This document shows, piece after piece, positions 1 to 9,519 of a stretch of DNA of 64,000 nucleotides; the first letter of the stretch is position 1; the number at the start of each line of letters is the position of its first letter. A model generated the notes under the pieces. That model was not told the DNA's origin, did no database searches, and worked only from the letters and a program-made list of their open reading frames with translations. The stretch is from Drosophila persimilis. Lineage: Eukaryota > Arthropoda > Insecta > Diptera > Drosophilidae. The position numbers and the translations under genes were made by a program. The DNA is taken from positions 248,001-312,000 of the forward strand of contig NW_020825426.1 in NCBI RefSeq assembly GCF_003286085.1, in the 5' to 3' direction.

Positions 1-2245
1 CCCTGCTGTAGGAGGGCCTGCCATTGCCTCTGGTGCCTGTGTTTGCTGTCTGCTGTTGTTGTTGCTGGGATTGGCGACTCGGCTGCTGAGTTTGTGGGCG
101 TTGTTGGTCAGTTGGCTGCTGTGGCTGCTGGCGTTGCTGTTGATACTGCTGCCTCTGCTGCTCAGCGATGATCCGGTTTGCCCTTAACTGGCTGCGAGCC
201 TTTTTGTAGGCGGCACATCCCTTGTAGCAGCTCACGTGCTTGCCGCTACAGTTGGCGCATTTGGGATCCTCCTGCCTGGGTTTCCTGCATGCTGTTGTGG
301 GGTGATCTCCTGCGCATTTCATGCACTTGTATGGCCGTCTGCAGTAGTTTTTTGTGTGCCCAAACTCCTGGCACCGATGGCATTGAGCTGGATCGCGTGG
401 CTTGGCTTGTCTCACTATGGAGACGCATTGATTGGCCAGGTTTTTAATGTCCAGAATTGCCTCATGGCCACCATCCGCCTTGGGCTGAATCTCCACCTCA
501 AAAATGTTTAGAGGCCTTCCATTAAAACGGTGTTTTAATCCTCGGATAAACCTCGCAGTAAATCCGAGTCGTTCAAGCTCCTCAGAGATCCAGCTGCTGG
601 GCGTGGTGTGGTGTAAGTGTCGCACTATTACACGATAGCCCCTTTCGCTGCGCGGCTGGTGTGTGTGCAATTGGGTGCTGTCTTCAGCTAGGGCGTTCTG
701 GATGGCGTTGTATGTTAAAATGTCGTCGCAGTGGACTCTAAGTCCACTGTTGGCCATCGATTTCGTCGTGAATTTCCCCACGTTCGGATTTGTTGTCAAT
801 TTATTTATCAGGGGTACAATTGCAGGCACCAGGGGCAGGAAGATTGTTGGGACCTTGGTGCTGCGTAATGACGGTTGGACTGGCGTTAAATTTATACTAA
901 TGGCTGGCTGATGTTGTGTCTGATGGCTGATGTTGCGGCTGATGTTGCGTTCAGACTCCTCCCTTTGAGGCTCCCTATGTTGGACCTCACTTGGTGGGAC
1001 CGGAACCTCAGTATTTGGCGGTGTGCTTATTTGGCCAGCATCTGACTCCATCTGCCGAGTCTCATGATGCAGCCTTTTTGCGAATTGGCTCTTGAACATG
1101 GGCGTGTCCAGAGTGAGGCAGGTGAAGTCATCGTCATCAGTATCCGTTTCGATCGCCGCGCATCTTCTTTTGAGCGGCGAGCGAAACGAATCTGTAGTCA
1201 GGTTATCCTTTGCTATAGGGGTAATGGGCAGGGGCGAGGGCATTTCATTGGCCAGTAGCGGGGGAACGCTAATTAGCCATTCCTTTACCAGTTGTGTTCT
1301 GGTACTAGGCCTTGTCTGTATGTTATGCTCGTCCGCCTGAGTCAGAGTAGGCAGCAAGCATTTTCTGCTTCTGCTGGTATTATTGCGTTCAGCTGTCGTC
1401 AACCTTTGTTGCTGTTGCTGGTCATTGTTTTTCTTTATGCCGTTTACAGTTTCGGCATAAGTCAGTGTGTTTGTTTGTGTTTTGTTATTGGCGTAGGTCA
1501 GGCTAGCTTCGTTCTTGTATGTGTTTGTGTTTTGGTTCGGCGGGAGAGAGCAAGCATCTCTCTTTTTGTCATAAGTGTGTGAGTGCATGTTTGGCGGCAA
1601 ACGCTTTGGGGCTTGATGTGACGAGCCTCCGTTTTGATTGTGCGCCGAGGGTTCGGCTGCCGAGAGAGCGCAAGCGTCGCTCTCTCTGATGCTTGTGTGA
1701 GTTGTTTGATTGTTATTGTTTTCGCTAATGTTTTGGCGCGAAAACATATGGGCATAACATTTGTTTTTGTTATGTTTATGTGCACTTAAATGCTCTTTGG
1801 TAAGAGCGAAAGCGCCGCTATTTTTGGAACCCGTTGCACTTTCGCTGGGGGCTATTTTTGTCTGCGTGTTTGTACGTGTATTTGATGGCGGTTTTTCTTG
1901 TATGTTGGCGTCTGTTTTTGGTGGGATTGGCGGGTATTTTCTAACATATAAACCCCTGTCCACAAATCGACGCTCGAACTCCAGCACCGTAGCTCCCAAG
2001 GAGCTCAGGGTACTCTCTGGCGAGTCCGTCTCCAACTCAGCCAGATCCGCATCCCCCTCTGAGTCGAACATTGGTTCGAAGAGGGAAGCATTTGCGGAGG
2101 GGTTCCCTCCCAGGGGCCTGGTCATTATATCGGTAGCACTATTTTGAGTAACGCACTCACCACCCGCTTCGGCTCTTGCCGAGTTGTCCATAGCATCCAT
2201 AACATCCATATTATTGGTCGTCAGATTTGGAGCAAGTGCGTCCAT
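1..2245 (-). CDS. gag: Gag of A1 (C-terminus beyond window)
   Basis: Starts at the ATG at 2245 (MDALAPN) and stays open to the window edge, about 748 codons. Family role: Gag binds element RNA and, in HeT-A and TART, targets it to telomeres. The N-terminal half is polar and low-complexity; the conserved core and the three CCHC knuckles follow at about 200-410 on the DNA, then the start of the polyglutamine region. Residues around 880-1030 differ most from the other copies, with compensating in-frame indels, and the frame holds. From 1 to about 400 it matches A3, including a shared 6-bp deletion in the Gln-rich part; from about 1090 to 2130 it matches A2. The start is firm because four copies share it. 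Confidence 0.88.
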   Translation of the reverse strand, partial: MDALAPNLTTNNMDVMDAMDNSARAEAGGECVTQNSATDIMTRPLGGNPSANASLFEPMFDSEGDADLAELETDSPESTLSSLGATVLEFERRFVDRGLYVRKYPPIPPKTDANIQEKPPSNTRTNTQTKIAPSESATGSKNSGAFALTKEHLSAHKHNKNKCYAHMFSRQNISENNNNQTTHTSIRESDACALSAAEPSAHNQNGGSSHQAPKRLPPNMHSHTYDKKRDACSLPPNQNTNTYKNEASLTYANNKTQTNTLTYAETVNGIKKNNDQQQQQRLTTAERNNTSRSRKCLLPTLTQADEHNIQTRPSTRTQLVKEWLISVPPLLANEMPSPLPITPIAKDNLTTDSFRSPLKRRCAAIETDTDDDDFTCLTLDTPMFKSQFAKRLHHETRQMESDAGQISTPPNTEVPVPPSEVQHREPQREESERNISRNISHQTQHQPAISINLTPVQPSLRSTKVPTIFLPLVPAIVPLINKLTTNPNVGKFTTKSMANSGLRVHCDDILTYNAIQNALAEDSTQLHTHQPRSERGYRVIVRHLHHTTPSSWISEELERLGFTARFIRGLKHRFNGRPLNIFEVEIQPKADGGHEAILDIKNLANQCVSIVRQAKPRDPAQCHRCQEFGHTKNYCRRPYKCMKCAGDHPTTACRKPRQEDPKCANCSGKHVSCYKGCAAYKKARSQLRANRIIAEQQRQQYQQQRQQPQQPTDQQRPQTQQPSRQSQQQQQQTANTGTRGNGRPSYSR

Positions 2246-2471
2246 TTGGTGGCCTGGTCCAGGTACTCAGTTGCTTTGCTTTTCCTTCCTCTTTCCTCAG
2301 TTGGGTTTATTGGCTTCACTATTACAGCGCGATCACAGATGATTATATTGCATTTATTGCAATTATTTGGCACATATTGTTTATTTAGTTTCCATTTAAT
2401 TTAGTCCCGGTTTAAACATGTATTTTAATACATTTAAAGTTCCACATAAAACAACAAAAAACACAAGTCAC
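1..2471 (-). mobile_element. Element A1, 5' part of a Gag-only telomeric retrotransposon
   Basis: The element runs off the left window edge. Seen here are most of gag and a 5' UTR of about 226 nt (2246-2471). The 5' end reads GTGACTTGTG on the minus strand and abuts the T10 run (2472-2481) that is the poly(A) tail of A2. The same 5' terminus recurs in A2-A5, so it is probably the true transcript start and not an erosion point. Its gag is a mosaic: the 3' part resembles A3 and the 5' half resembles A2. Confidence 0.88.
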
Positions 2472-2481
2472 TTTTTTTTTT

Positions 2482-4144
2482 CGATGTAATTAGATGCGCG
2501 TGCACGCCTACGATGCGCACACTCGCCCGCCAGCTTTGCTACTGGCGGAGTTTATTTCCAGCTTTTCTTATTACCATTACTTCGGCAATTTACATTTAAG
2601 CTTAACTTACAACAATGATGTGATTTTTAAAATTGGCGGGCAATTGACATTAACATTACATTAACATTAACATCTACAGACATGTTTACATTCTATCAGT
2701 ATTACAGTCTGGTAGCCCTATTTTGACATTCGCAATTATTGACGTACATTTATACAAACAAAGAGATAAGTATTGGACAAATTGCAACATTAATGACATT
2801 TATAGACTAATTTAATTCTATTTATTTTCTATTTCAGGTACTGGAGGATCATCGTCGTCGTCTGGAGCAGTGTGGATGGCACAGGGCGCATCCGCCTCAG
2901 CGCTGGATGTGCACGTGTGTGTGATGCAGCAGATCGCGCATCTGCGGCATCAGAATTGGCAGAGGCTGGATCCAGGAGTTGGCGTGAATGGAGATGGAGT
3001 TTGATGAGCGACTCTGGTCCGGCCGCCCACGTTGCCTCTACCTGGAGAACTGGAGATTGACACTGGTCCGGCCAATCGGGGTGCGATGACCAGTGGAAAT
3101 GGCCGCAGTGGAGATGGCCGCATATGAGTGCGGATTGGCTGCATCCGAGTGGCTGCTGGTCCGGCCACCCAGGATGCACTGTCGATGTGGATGTAGATGG
3201 AGCGCTGGCCAAGTCATCTGTATTGTCTGGCCTCGTCGTTGGATTGCTGCTGCTGTTTTGTGATGGTGGTGGCGTGACGTCACGGCCATCGGTTGACGGC
3301 AGCGTTGTCGGAGGGGCGTCCAAATTGGGCCCAACTTGCAACAAAATGTTGCGGTTGGTGGCGAGGCAGGTACTGGAGAGGCTGATCTGTGAGTGTATTG
3401 ACAGGTAAGTGTGATTAGTAGAAGTATTGGCTATTTTGTGTTGATGCGTGAATTGATGTTTTTTTTCTTCTTTTAGCGGCAGCCTGGATGTTGTTGGCGA
3501 CGACGATAGGGCCTTCAAATTTCGCCCATTTGGCAGGAATTTGATGGCGAAATTGGTGTGGCAGCTGCTGGAGAGGCAGCTCTATCGGAGGCGTGGCAGG
3601 TACGTATATTTTGTGAGTGATTGGACCATTTTGTGTTGAACTGTGTATTGATGTTTTTCTTCTTTTTAGCGGCAGCCTGAGGACTGGGTGTTGTTGGCGA
3701 CGGCGATAGGGCCTTCAAATTTCGCCCATTTGGCAGAAAGTGGATGGAGAATTTGGTATGGCAACTGCTGGAGAGGCAGCTCTATCGGAGGCGTGGCAGG
3801 TACTTATGTTTTATGTGTGTTTGGTCCATTTTGTGTTGATGTGTATATTGACGTCATTTTGGTTTGTTTACAGTGGCTGCTCTGGACCTGTGCGGTGGAT
3901 TGTCAGGAGCGTCGTCAATAAATCCTAAAATGTCGTCCAATTGGCATCAGATGTGTGGTGTTGATGACGGGGCAGCTGCTGGAGGGGCAGATCTGTCGGA
4001 GGCGTGGCAGGTACGAGTGATTATTTTGAGTTTTGTCCATATTGTGTTGATGTGTGTATTGACGTCATTTTGTATTGTTTCAGTGGCTGCTCTGGACTTG
4101 TGCGGTGGATTGTCAGGCTGCCTCAGGACCGACTTTTGGGCTCA
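2482..4144 (-). other. A2 3' UTR with antisense exon-intron modules
   Basis: Next to the tail is a hairpin, CCGCCAG/CTGGCGG with an 8-nt loop (2527-2548), then AATAAA (tttatt at 2551-2556). Three hairpins with the shared CGGACCAG loop lie at 3008-3026, 3055-3077 and 3149-3168. On the + strand, a pyrimidine-rich 3' splice site (AG at 2836-2837) is followed by four intron-like segments of 72, 70, 74 and 73 nt (3405-3476, 3600-3669, 3800-3873, 4011-4083), each GT..AG with GTAAGT or GTACNT donors and T-rich acceptors. They separate exon-like blocks of 123-137 nt that are copies of one another. No long sense ORF is present. Confidence 0.8.
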
Positions 4145-7100
4145 TCAAAAGTAGTCAGAGTAGTAGCTATCGTAGTCGTCTAGGATGTCCGCTATCTCGT
4201 CGTCAACTGAATCGTCGTCCGTCCACTGGTCGTCGCCATCGTCGCTGAGTGCTTCGCAGTCCATATCAGAGTCCTCCGATACGGCTGCGGCGTCAGGTTG
4301 TGAATTGGCGGCGGGCCTTGTAGGTGTTGGTGCTGCTTCTGGTGCTGCTGCTGGAGTCTGTGTTGGAGGATTGGCCGCTGCTGAGCCACTGCCCTTTGCT
4401 TCCGTCAGGCTTGCAATTAATGTGGTAAGTTCTTGCAGTTTTTTTTCTAAGTTTTCAATTTTGACGGCGTACTCTTTCAGGAGTCCCACACACTTGCCAT
4501 CGCATTGGATGGCTGGCTGCTGCTGCTTATGCTGGGGATTTCTCGGCGTCTGGAAACGTTTTGGAGTTGGCTGCACCCGTTGATCGCGCTGGCATTGGCG
4601 CCCCTTGGCCTGTGGCTGGGAATGATGGCCGCGATGCTGGTGCTGCTGCTGGTGCTGCCGACCCAAATTGTGTCCGCGCTGCTGCTGTTTTTGTTCTTGT
4701 TGCTGCTGCTGCTCTTCCCTTAGATTTTGCTGGAACTTGGCCAAATGATTTGAAGCCGGATTGGCTTGCGCACCTCGGCTATACAAGGGCCTGCGGGTGT
4801 TGGGCGTTGCTGCTGCTGCTGCAGCTGGTGTTGGTGCTGCTTTGGCCCCCTGTTTGCCGCTTGAATGCTGCTGTTGGTGTTGGTGTTGTGGCCGCTTCTT
4901 TTGTGATGACTGCTGCTGCTTGGGGGCGGGGATATGAGGCTGCTGTTGTTGGGAAGGACGACGACTGCTCGTCGGCTGTTGCCGTTCTGCCGCTCGTGGC
5001 TGCTGCTGCTGCTCAGCATTCCCAGACCGCAACACCCTGCTGTAGGAGGGCCTGCCATTGCCTCTGGTGCCTGTGTTTGCTGTCTGCTGTTGTTGTTGCT
5101 GGGATTGGGATTGGCGACTCGGCTGCTGAGTTTGAGGGCGTTGTTGGTCAGTTGGCTGCTGTGGCTGCTGGCGTTGCTGTTGGTACTGCTGCCTTTGCTG
5201 CTCAGCGATGAGCCGGTTTGCCCTTAGATGGCTGCGGGCCTTTTTGTAGGCGGGACATCCCTTGTAGCAGCTCACGTGCTTGCCGCTACAATTCGCGCAT
5301 TTAGGATCCTCCTGCCTGGGTTTCCTGCATGCTGTTGTGGGGTGATCTCCTGCGCATTTCATGCACTTGTATGGCCGTCTGCAGTAGTTTTTTGTGTGCC
5401 CAAACTCCTGGCACCGATGGCATTGAGCTGGATCGCGTGGCTTGGCTTGTCTCACTATGGAGACGCATTGATTGGCCAGGTTTTTAATGTCCAGAATTGC
5501 CTCATGGCCGCCATCCGCCTTGGGCTGAATTTCAACCTCAAAAATATTTAGAGGCCTTCCATTAAAACGGTGTTTTAATCCTCGGATAAACCTCGCAGTA
5601 AATCCGAGTCGTTCAAGCTCCTCAGAGATCCAGCTGCTGGGCGTGGTGTGGTGTAAGTGTCGCACTATTACACGATAGCCCCTTTCGCTGCGCGGCTGGT
5701 GTGTGTGCAATTGGGTGCTGTCTTCAGCTAGGGCGTTCTGAATGGCGTTGTATGTTATAATGTCGTCACAGTGGACTCTAAGTCCACTGTTGGCCATCGA
5801 TTTCGTTGTGAATTTCCCCACGTTCGGATTTGTTGTCAATTTGTTAATCAGGGGTAAAATTGCAGGCACCAGGGGCAGGAAGATTGTTGGGACCTTGGTG
5901 CTGCGTAATGACTGTTGGACGGGCGTTATATTTATGGTAATGTCTGGCTGATGTTGCGGCTGATGGTTTTCCGTTTCCATCTGTTGGCTTTCAGCCTCTA
6001 TCCTTTCGGGCTCCCTATGTTGGACCTCCGGAACCGGAACCACACTATTTGACGGTGTGCGTATTTGCCCAGCATCTGACTCCATCTGCCGGGTCTCATG
6101 ATGCAGCCTTTTCGCGAATTGGCTCTTGAACATGGGCGTGTCCAGAGTGAGGCAGGTGAAGTCATCGTCATCAGTATCCGTTTCGATCGCCGCGCATCTT
6201 CTTTTGAGCGGCGAGCGAAACGAATCTGTAGTCAGGTTATCCTTTGCTATAGGGGTAATGGGCAGGGGCGAGGGCATTTCATTGGCCAGTAGCGGGGGAA
6301 CGCTAATTAGCCATTCCTTTACCAGTTGTGTTCTGGTACTAGGCCTTGTCTGTATGTTATGCTCGTCCGCCTGAGTCAGAGTAGGCAGCAAGCATTTTCT
6401 GCTTCTGCTGGTATTATTGCGTTCAGCTGTCGTCAACCTTTGTTGCTGTTGCTGGTCATTGTTTTTCTTTATGCCGTTTACAGTTTCGGCATAAGTCAGT
6501 GTGTTTGTTTGTGTTTTGTTATTGGCGTAGGTCAGGCTAGCTTCGTTCTTGTATGTGTTTGTGTTTTGGTTCGGCGGGAGAGAGCAAGCATCTCTCTTTT
6601 TGTCATAAGTGTGTGAGTGCATGTTTGGCGGCAAACGCTTTGGGGCTTGATGTGACGAGCCTCCGTTTTGATTGTGCGCCGAGGGTTCGGCTGCCGAGAG
6701 AGCGCAAGCGTCGCTCTCTCTGATGCTTGTGTGAGTTGTTTGATTGTTATTGTTTTCGCTAATGTTTTGGCGCGAAAACATATGGGCATAACATTTGTTT
6801 TTGTTATGTTTATGTGCACTTAAATGCTCTTTGGTAAGAGCGAAAGCGCCGCTATTTTTGGAACCCGTTGCACTTTCGCTGGGGGCTATTTTTGTCTGCG
6901 TGTTTGTACGTGTATTTGATGGCGGTTTTTCTTGTATGTTGGCGTCTGTTTTTGGTGGGATTGGCGGGTATTTTCTAACATATAAACCCCTGTCCACGAA
7001 ACGACGCTCGAACTCCAGCACCGTAGCTCCCAAGGAGCTCAGGGTACTCTCTGGCGAGTCCGTCTCCAACTCAGCCAGATCCGCATCCCCCTCTGAGTCG

Positions 7101-7279
7101 AACATTGGTTCGAAGAGGGAAGCATTTGCGGAGGGGTTCCCTCCCAGGGGCCTGGTCGATATGACGGCAGAACTTATTTGAGTAACGCACTCACCACCCG
7201 CTTCGGCTCTTGCCGAGTTGTCCGTAGCATCCATAACATCCATTTTGTTGGTCGTCAGATTTGGAGCAAGTGCGTCCAT
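4145..7279 (-). CDS. gag: Gag of A2, complete
   Basis: 1044 aa, ATG at 7279, stop TGA followed at once by a second TGA. Residues 1-460 are polar and disordered. About 460-610 is the Gag core, with the RHLHHTTP stretch typical of HeT-A/TART Gags. At 618-672 are three zinc knuckles: CX2CX4HX4C, CX2CX3HX4C and CX2C..H..C ending in YKGC. Residues 690-900 are Gln-rich. About 925-955 is a short coiled coil (IENLEKKLQELTTLI). The tail is very acidic with WTDDDS and ends in YYSDYF. No endonuclease or RT follows, so the element depends on another element's Pol. Likely RNA-binding and telomere-targeting (family knowledge). Confidence 0.92.
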   Translation of the reverse strand: MDALAPNLTTNKMDVMDATDNSARAEAGGECVTQISSAVISTRPLGGNPSANASLFEPMFDSEGDADLAELETDSPESTLSSLGATVLEFERRFVDRGLYVRKYPPIPPKTDANIQEKPPSNTRTNTQTKIAPSESATGSKNSGAFALTKEHLSAHKHNKNKCYAHMFSRQNISENNNNQTTHTSIRESDACALSAAEPSAHNQNGGSSHQAPKRLPPNMHSHTYDKKRDACSLPPNQNTNTYKNEASLTYANNKTQTNTLTYAETVNGIKKNNDQQQQQRLTTAERNNTSRSRKCLLPTLTQADEHNIQTRPSTRTQLVKEWLISVPPLLANEMPSPLPITPIAKDNLTTDSFRSPLKRRCAAIETDTDDDDFTCLTLDTPMFKSQFAKRLHHETRQMESDAGQIRTPSNSVVPVPEVQHREPERIEAESQQMETENHQPQHQPDITINITPVQQSLRSTKVPTIFLPLVPAILPLINKLTTNPNVGKFTTKSMANSGLRVHCDDIITYNAIQNALAEDSTQLHTHQPRSERGYRVIVRHLHHTTPSSWISEELERLGFTARFIRGLKHRFNGRPLNIFEVEIQPKADGGHEAILDIKNLANQCVSIVRQAKPRDPAQCHRCQEFGHTKNYCRRPYKCMKCAGDHPTTACRKPRQEDPKCANCSGKHVSCYKGCPAYKKARSHLRANRLIAEQQRQQYQQQRQQPQQPTDQQRPQTQQPSRQSQSQQQQQQTANTGTRGNGRPSYSRVLRSGNAEQQQQPRAAERQQPTSSRRPSQQQQPHIPAPKQQQSSQKKRPQHQHQQQHSSGKQGAKAAPTPAAAAAATPNTRRPLYSRGAQANPASNHLAKFQQNLREEQQQQQEQKQQQRGHNLGRQHQQQHQHRGHHSQPQAKGRQCQRDQRVQPTPKRFQTPRNPQHKQQQPAIQCDGKCVGLLKEYAVKIENLEKKLQELTTLIASLTEAKGSGSAAANPPTQTPAAAPEAAPTPTRPAANSQPDAAAVSEDSDMDCEALSDDGDDQWTDDDSVDDEIADILDDYDSYYSDYF

Positions 7280-7519
7280 TTGGTGGCCTGGTCCAGGTAC
7301 TCAGTAGCTTGCTTTTCCTCTTTCCTCAGTTGGGTTTATTGGCTTCACTATTACGGCACGGTTACAGATGATTATATTGCATTATTTGCAATTATTTGGC
7401 ACATATTGTTTATTTAGTTTTCATTTAATTTAATCCCGGTTTAAACATGTATTTTATTACATTTAAAGTTCCACATAAAACAACAAAAAACACAAGTCAC
7501 TTTTTTTTTTTTTTTTTTT

Positions 7520-9519
7520 CGATGTAATTAGATGCGCGTGCACGCCTACGATGCGCACACTCGCCCGCCAGCTTTGCTACTGGCGGAGTTTATTTCCAGC
7601 TTTTCTTATTACCAATACTTCGGCAATTTACATTTAAGCTTAACTTACAACAATGATGTGATTTTTAAAATTGGCGGGCAATTGACATTAACATTACATT
7701 AACATTAACATCTACAGACATGTTTACATTCTATCAGTATTACAGTCTGGCAGCCCTATTTTGACATTCGCAATAATTGACGTACATTTATACAAACAAA
7801 GAGATGAGTATTTGGACAAATTGCAACATTAATGACATTTATAGACTAATTTAATTCTATTTATTTTCTATTTCAGGTACTGGAGGATCATCATCGTCGT
7901 CTGGAGCAGTGTGGATGGCACAGGGCGCATCCGCCTCAGCGCTGGATGTGCACGTGTATGTGATGCTGCAGATCACGCATCTGCGGCATCGGAATTGACA
8001 GAGGCAGGATCCAGGAGTTGGCGAGGATGGTGATGGTGATTGGCGAGCGACTCTGGTCCGGCCGCCCACGTTGCTTCTGCCTGGAGATCTGGGGATTGGC
8101 ACTGGTCCGGCCAATCGGGGTGCGTTGACCAGTGGAAACGGCCGCAGTGGAGATGGCCGCATATGAGTGCGGATTGGCTGCATCCGAGTGGCTGCTGGTC
8201 CGGCCACCCAGGATACACTGTCGATGTCGATGTAGATGGAGCGCTGGCCAGAGTCGACTGTATTGGCTGGCCTCGTCGTTGGATTGCTGCTGCTGTTTTG
8301 TGATGATGGCGTGACGTCACGGCCATCGGTTGACGGCAGCGTTGTCGAAGGGGCGTCCAAATTGGGCCCAACTTGCAACAAAATGTTGCGGTTGGTGGCG
8401 AGGCAGGAACTGGAGAGGCTGATCTGTGAGTGTATTGACAGGTAAGTGTGATTAGTAAAAGTATTGGCTATTTTGTGTTGATGCGTGAATTGATGTTTTT
8501 TCTTCTTTTTAGCGGCAGTCTGGATGTTGATGGCGACGACGATAGGGCCTTCAAATTTCGCCCATTTGGCAGGAATTGGATGGCGAATTTGGTGTGGCAG
8601 CTGCTGGAGAGGCAGCTCTATCGGAGGCGTGGCAGGTACGTATATTTTGTGAGTGATTGGACCATTTTGTGTTGAACTGTGTATTGATGTTTTTTCTCCT
8701 TTTAGCGGCAGCCTGTGGTCTGGATGTTGATGGCGACGGCGATAGGGGCCTCAAATTTCGCCCATTTGGCAGGAATTGGATGGCGAAATTGGTGTGGCAG
8801 CTGCTGGAGAGGCAGCTCTATCGGAGGCATGGCAGGTACGTATGTTTTATGTGTGTTTGGTCCATTTTGTGTTGAAGTGTGAATTGATGTTTTTCTTCTT
8901 TTTAGCGGCAGCCTGGATGTTGTTGGAGACGGCGATAGGGCCTTCAAATTTCGCCCATTTGGCAGAAGGTGGATAGTGAATTTGGTGAGGCAACTGCTGG
9001 AGAGGCAGCTCTATCGGAGGCGTGGCAGGTACGTATGTTTAGTGTGAGTTTGGACCATTTTGTGTTGATGTGTGTATTGATGTTTTTTCTTCTTTTTAGC
9101 GGCAGCCTGAGGACTGGATGTTGCTGGCGACGGCTAAAGGGGCCTCAAATTTCGCCCATTTGGCAGGAATTAAATGGCGAAATTGGTGTGGCAACTGCTG
9201 AAGAGGCAGCTCTATCGGAGGCGTGGCAGGTACGTATGTGTTATGTGTGTTTGGTCCATTTTGTGTTGATGTGAATATTGACGTAATTTTTGGTTTGTTT
9301 ACAGTGGCTGCTCTGGACCTGTGCGGTGGATTGTCAGGAGCGTCGTCAATAAATCCTAAAATGTCGTCCAATTGGCATCAGATGTGTGGTGTTGGTGACG
9401 GGGCAGCTGCTGGTGGGGCAGCTCTGTCGATGGCGTGGCAGGTGAGTACGTATTGTTTATGTGAGTTAATGATTTCCATCTGTTTTTAGTGGCTGCCTCA
9501 GGACCGACTTTTGGGCTCA
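7520..9519 (-). other. A3 3' UTR, six antisense intron-like modules
   Basis: On the + strand, GT..AG segments lie at 8442-8512, 8636-8705, 8836-8905, 9029-9099, 9230-9304 and 9442-9489 (71, 70, 70, 71, 75 and 48 nt). The exon-like blocks between them are near copies that begin CGGCAGCCTG or TGGCTGC and end GGCAG, giving a period of 193-205 bp. The last donor is GTGAGT. Shared-loop hairpins are at 8047-8065, 8094-8116 and 8188-8207. The middle one has a perfect 7-bp GATTGGC/GCCAATC stem, where A2 has one G.U pair. Confidence 0.8.

Larger units (their letters stand above)
2472..7500 (-). mobile_element. Element A2, full-length Gag-only telomeric retrotransposon
   Basis: Runs from a T10 tail (2472-2481) to the conserved 5' end at 7500, 5.03 kb. 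Order in the sense direction is a 221-nt 5' UTR (7280-7500), gag, a 1.66-kb 3' UTR and poly(A). There is no pol. The 5' UTR contains an AATAAA (as tttatt near 7336 on the + strand) about 55 nt upstream of the gag ATG. Its 3' half and 3' UTR are almost identical to A4 and A5, while the 5' half of gag matches A1, so it is a recombinant or gene-converted copy. Confidence 0.9.

Noticed and set aside
2829..3518. Minus-strand frame of 229 codons in the A2, A4 and A5 3' UTRs
   Set aside because: Low complexity, it crosses the splice-like repeats and is broken in A3 and A6, so it is chance in a repeat.
4561..5211. Plus-strand frame of 216 codons, Ala/Leu-rich
   Set aside because: It is the antisense of Gln-rich gag codons (CAG/CTG) and recurs only where gag does. 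There is no start context or domain.
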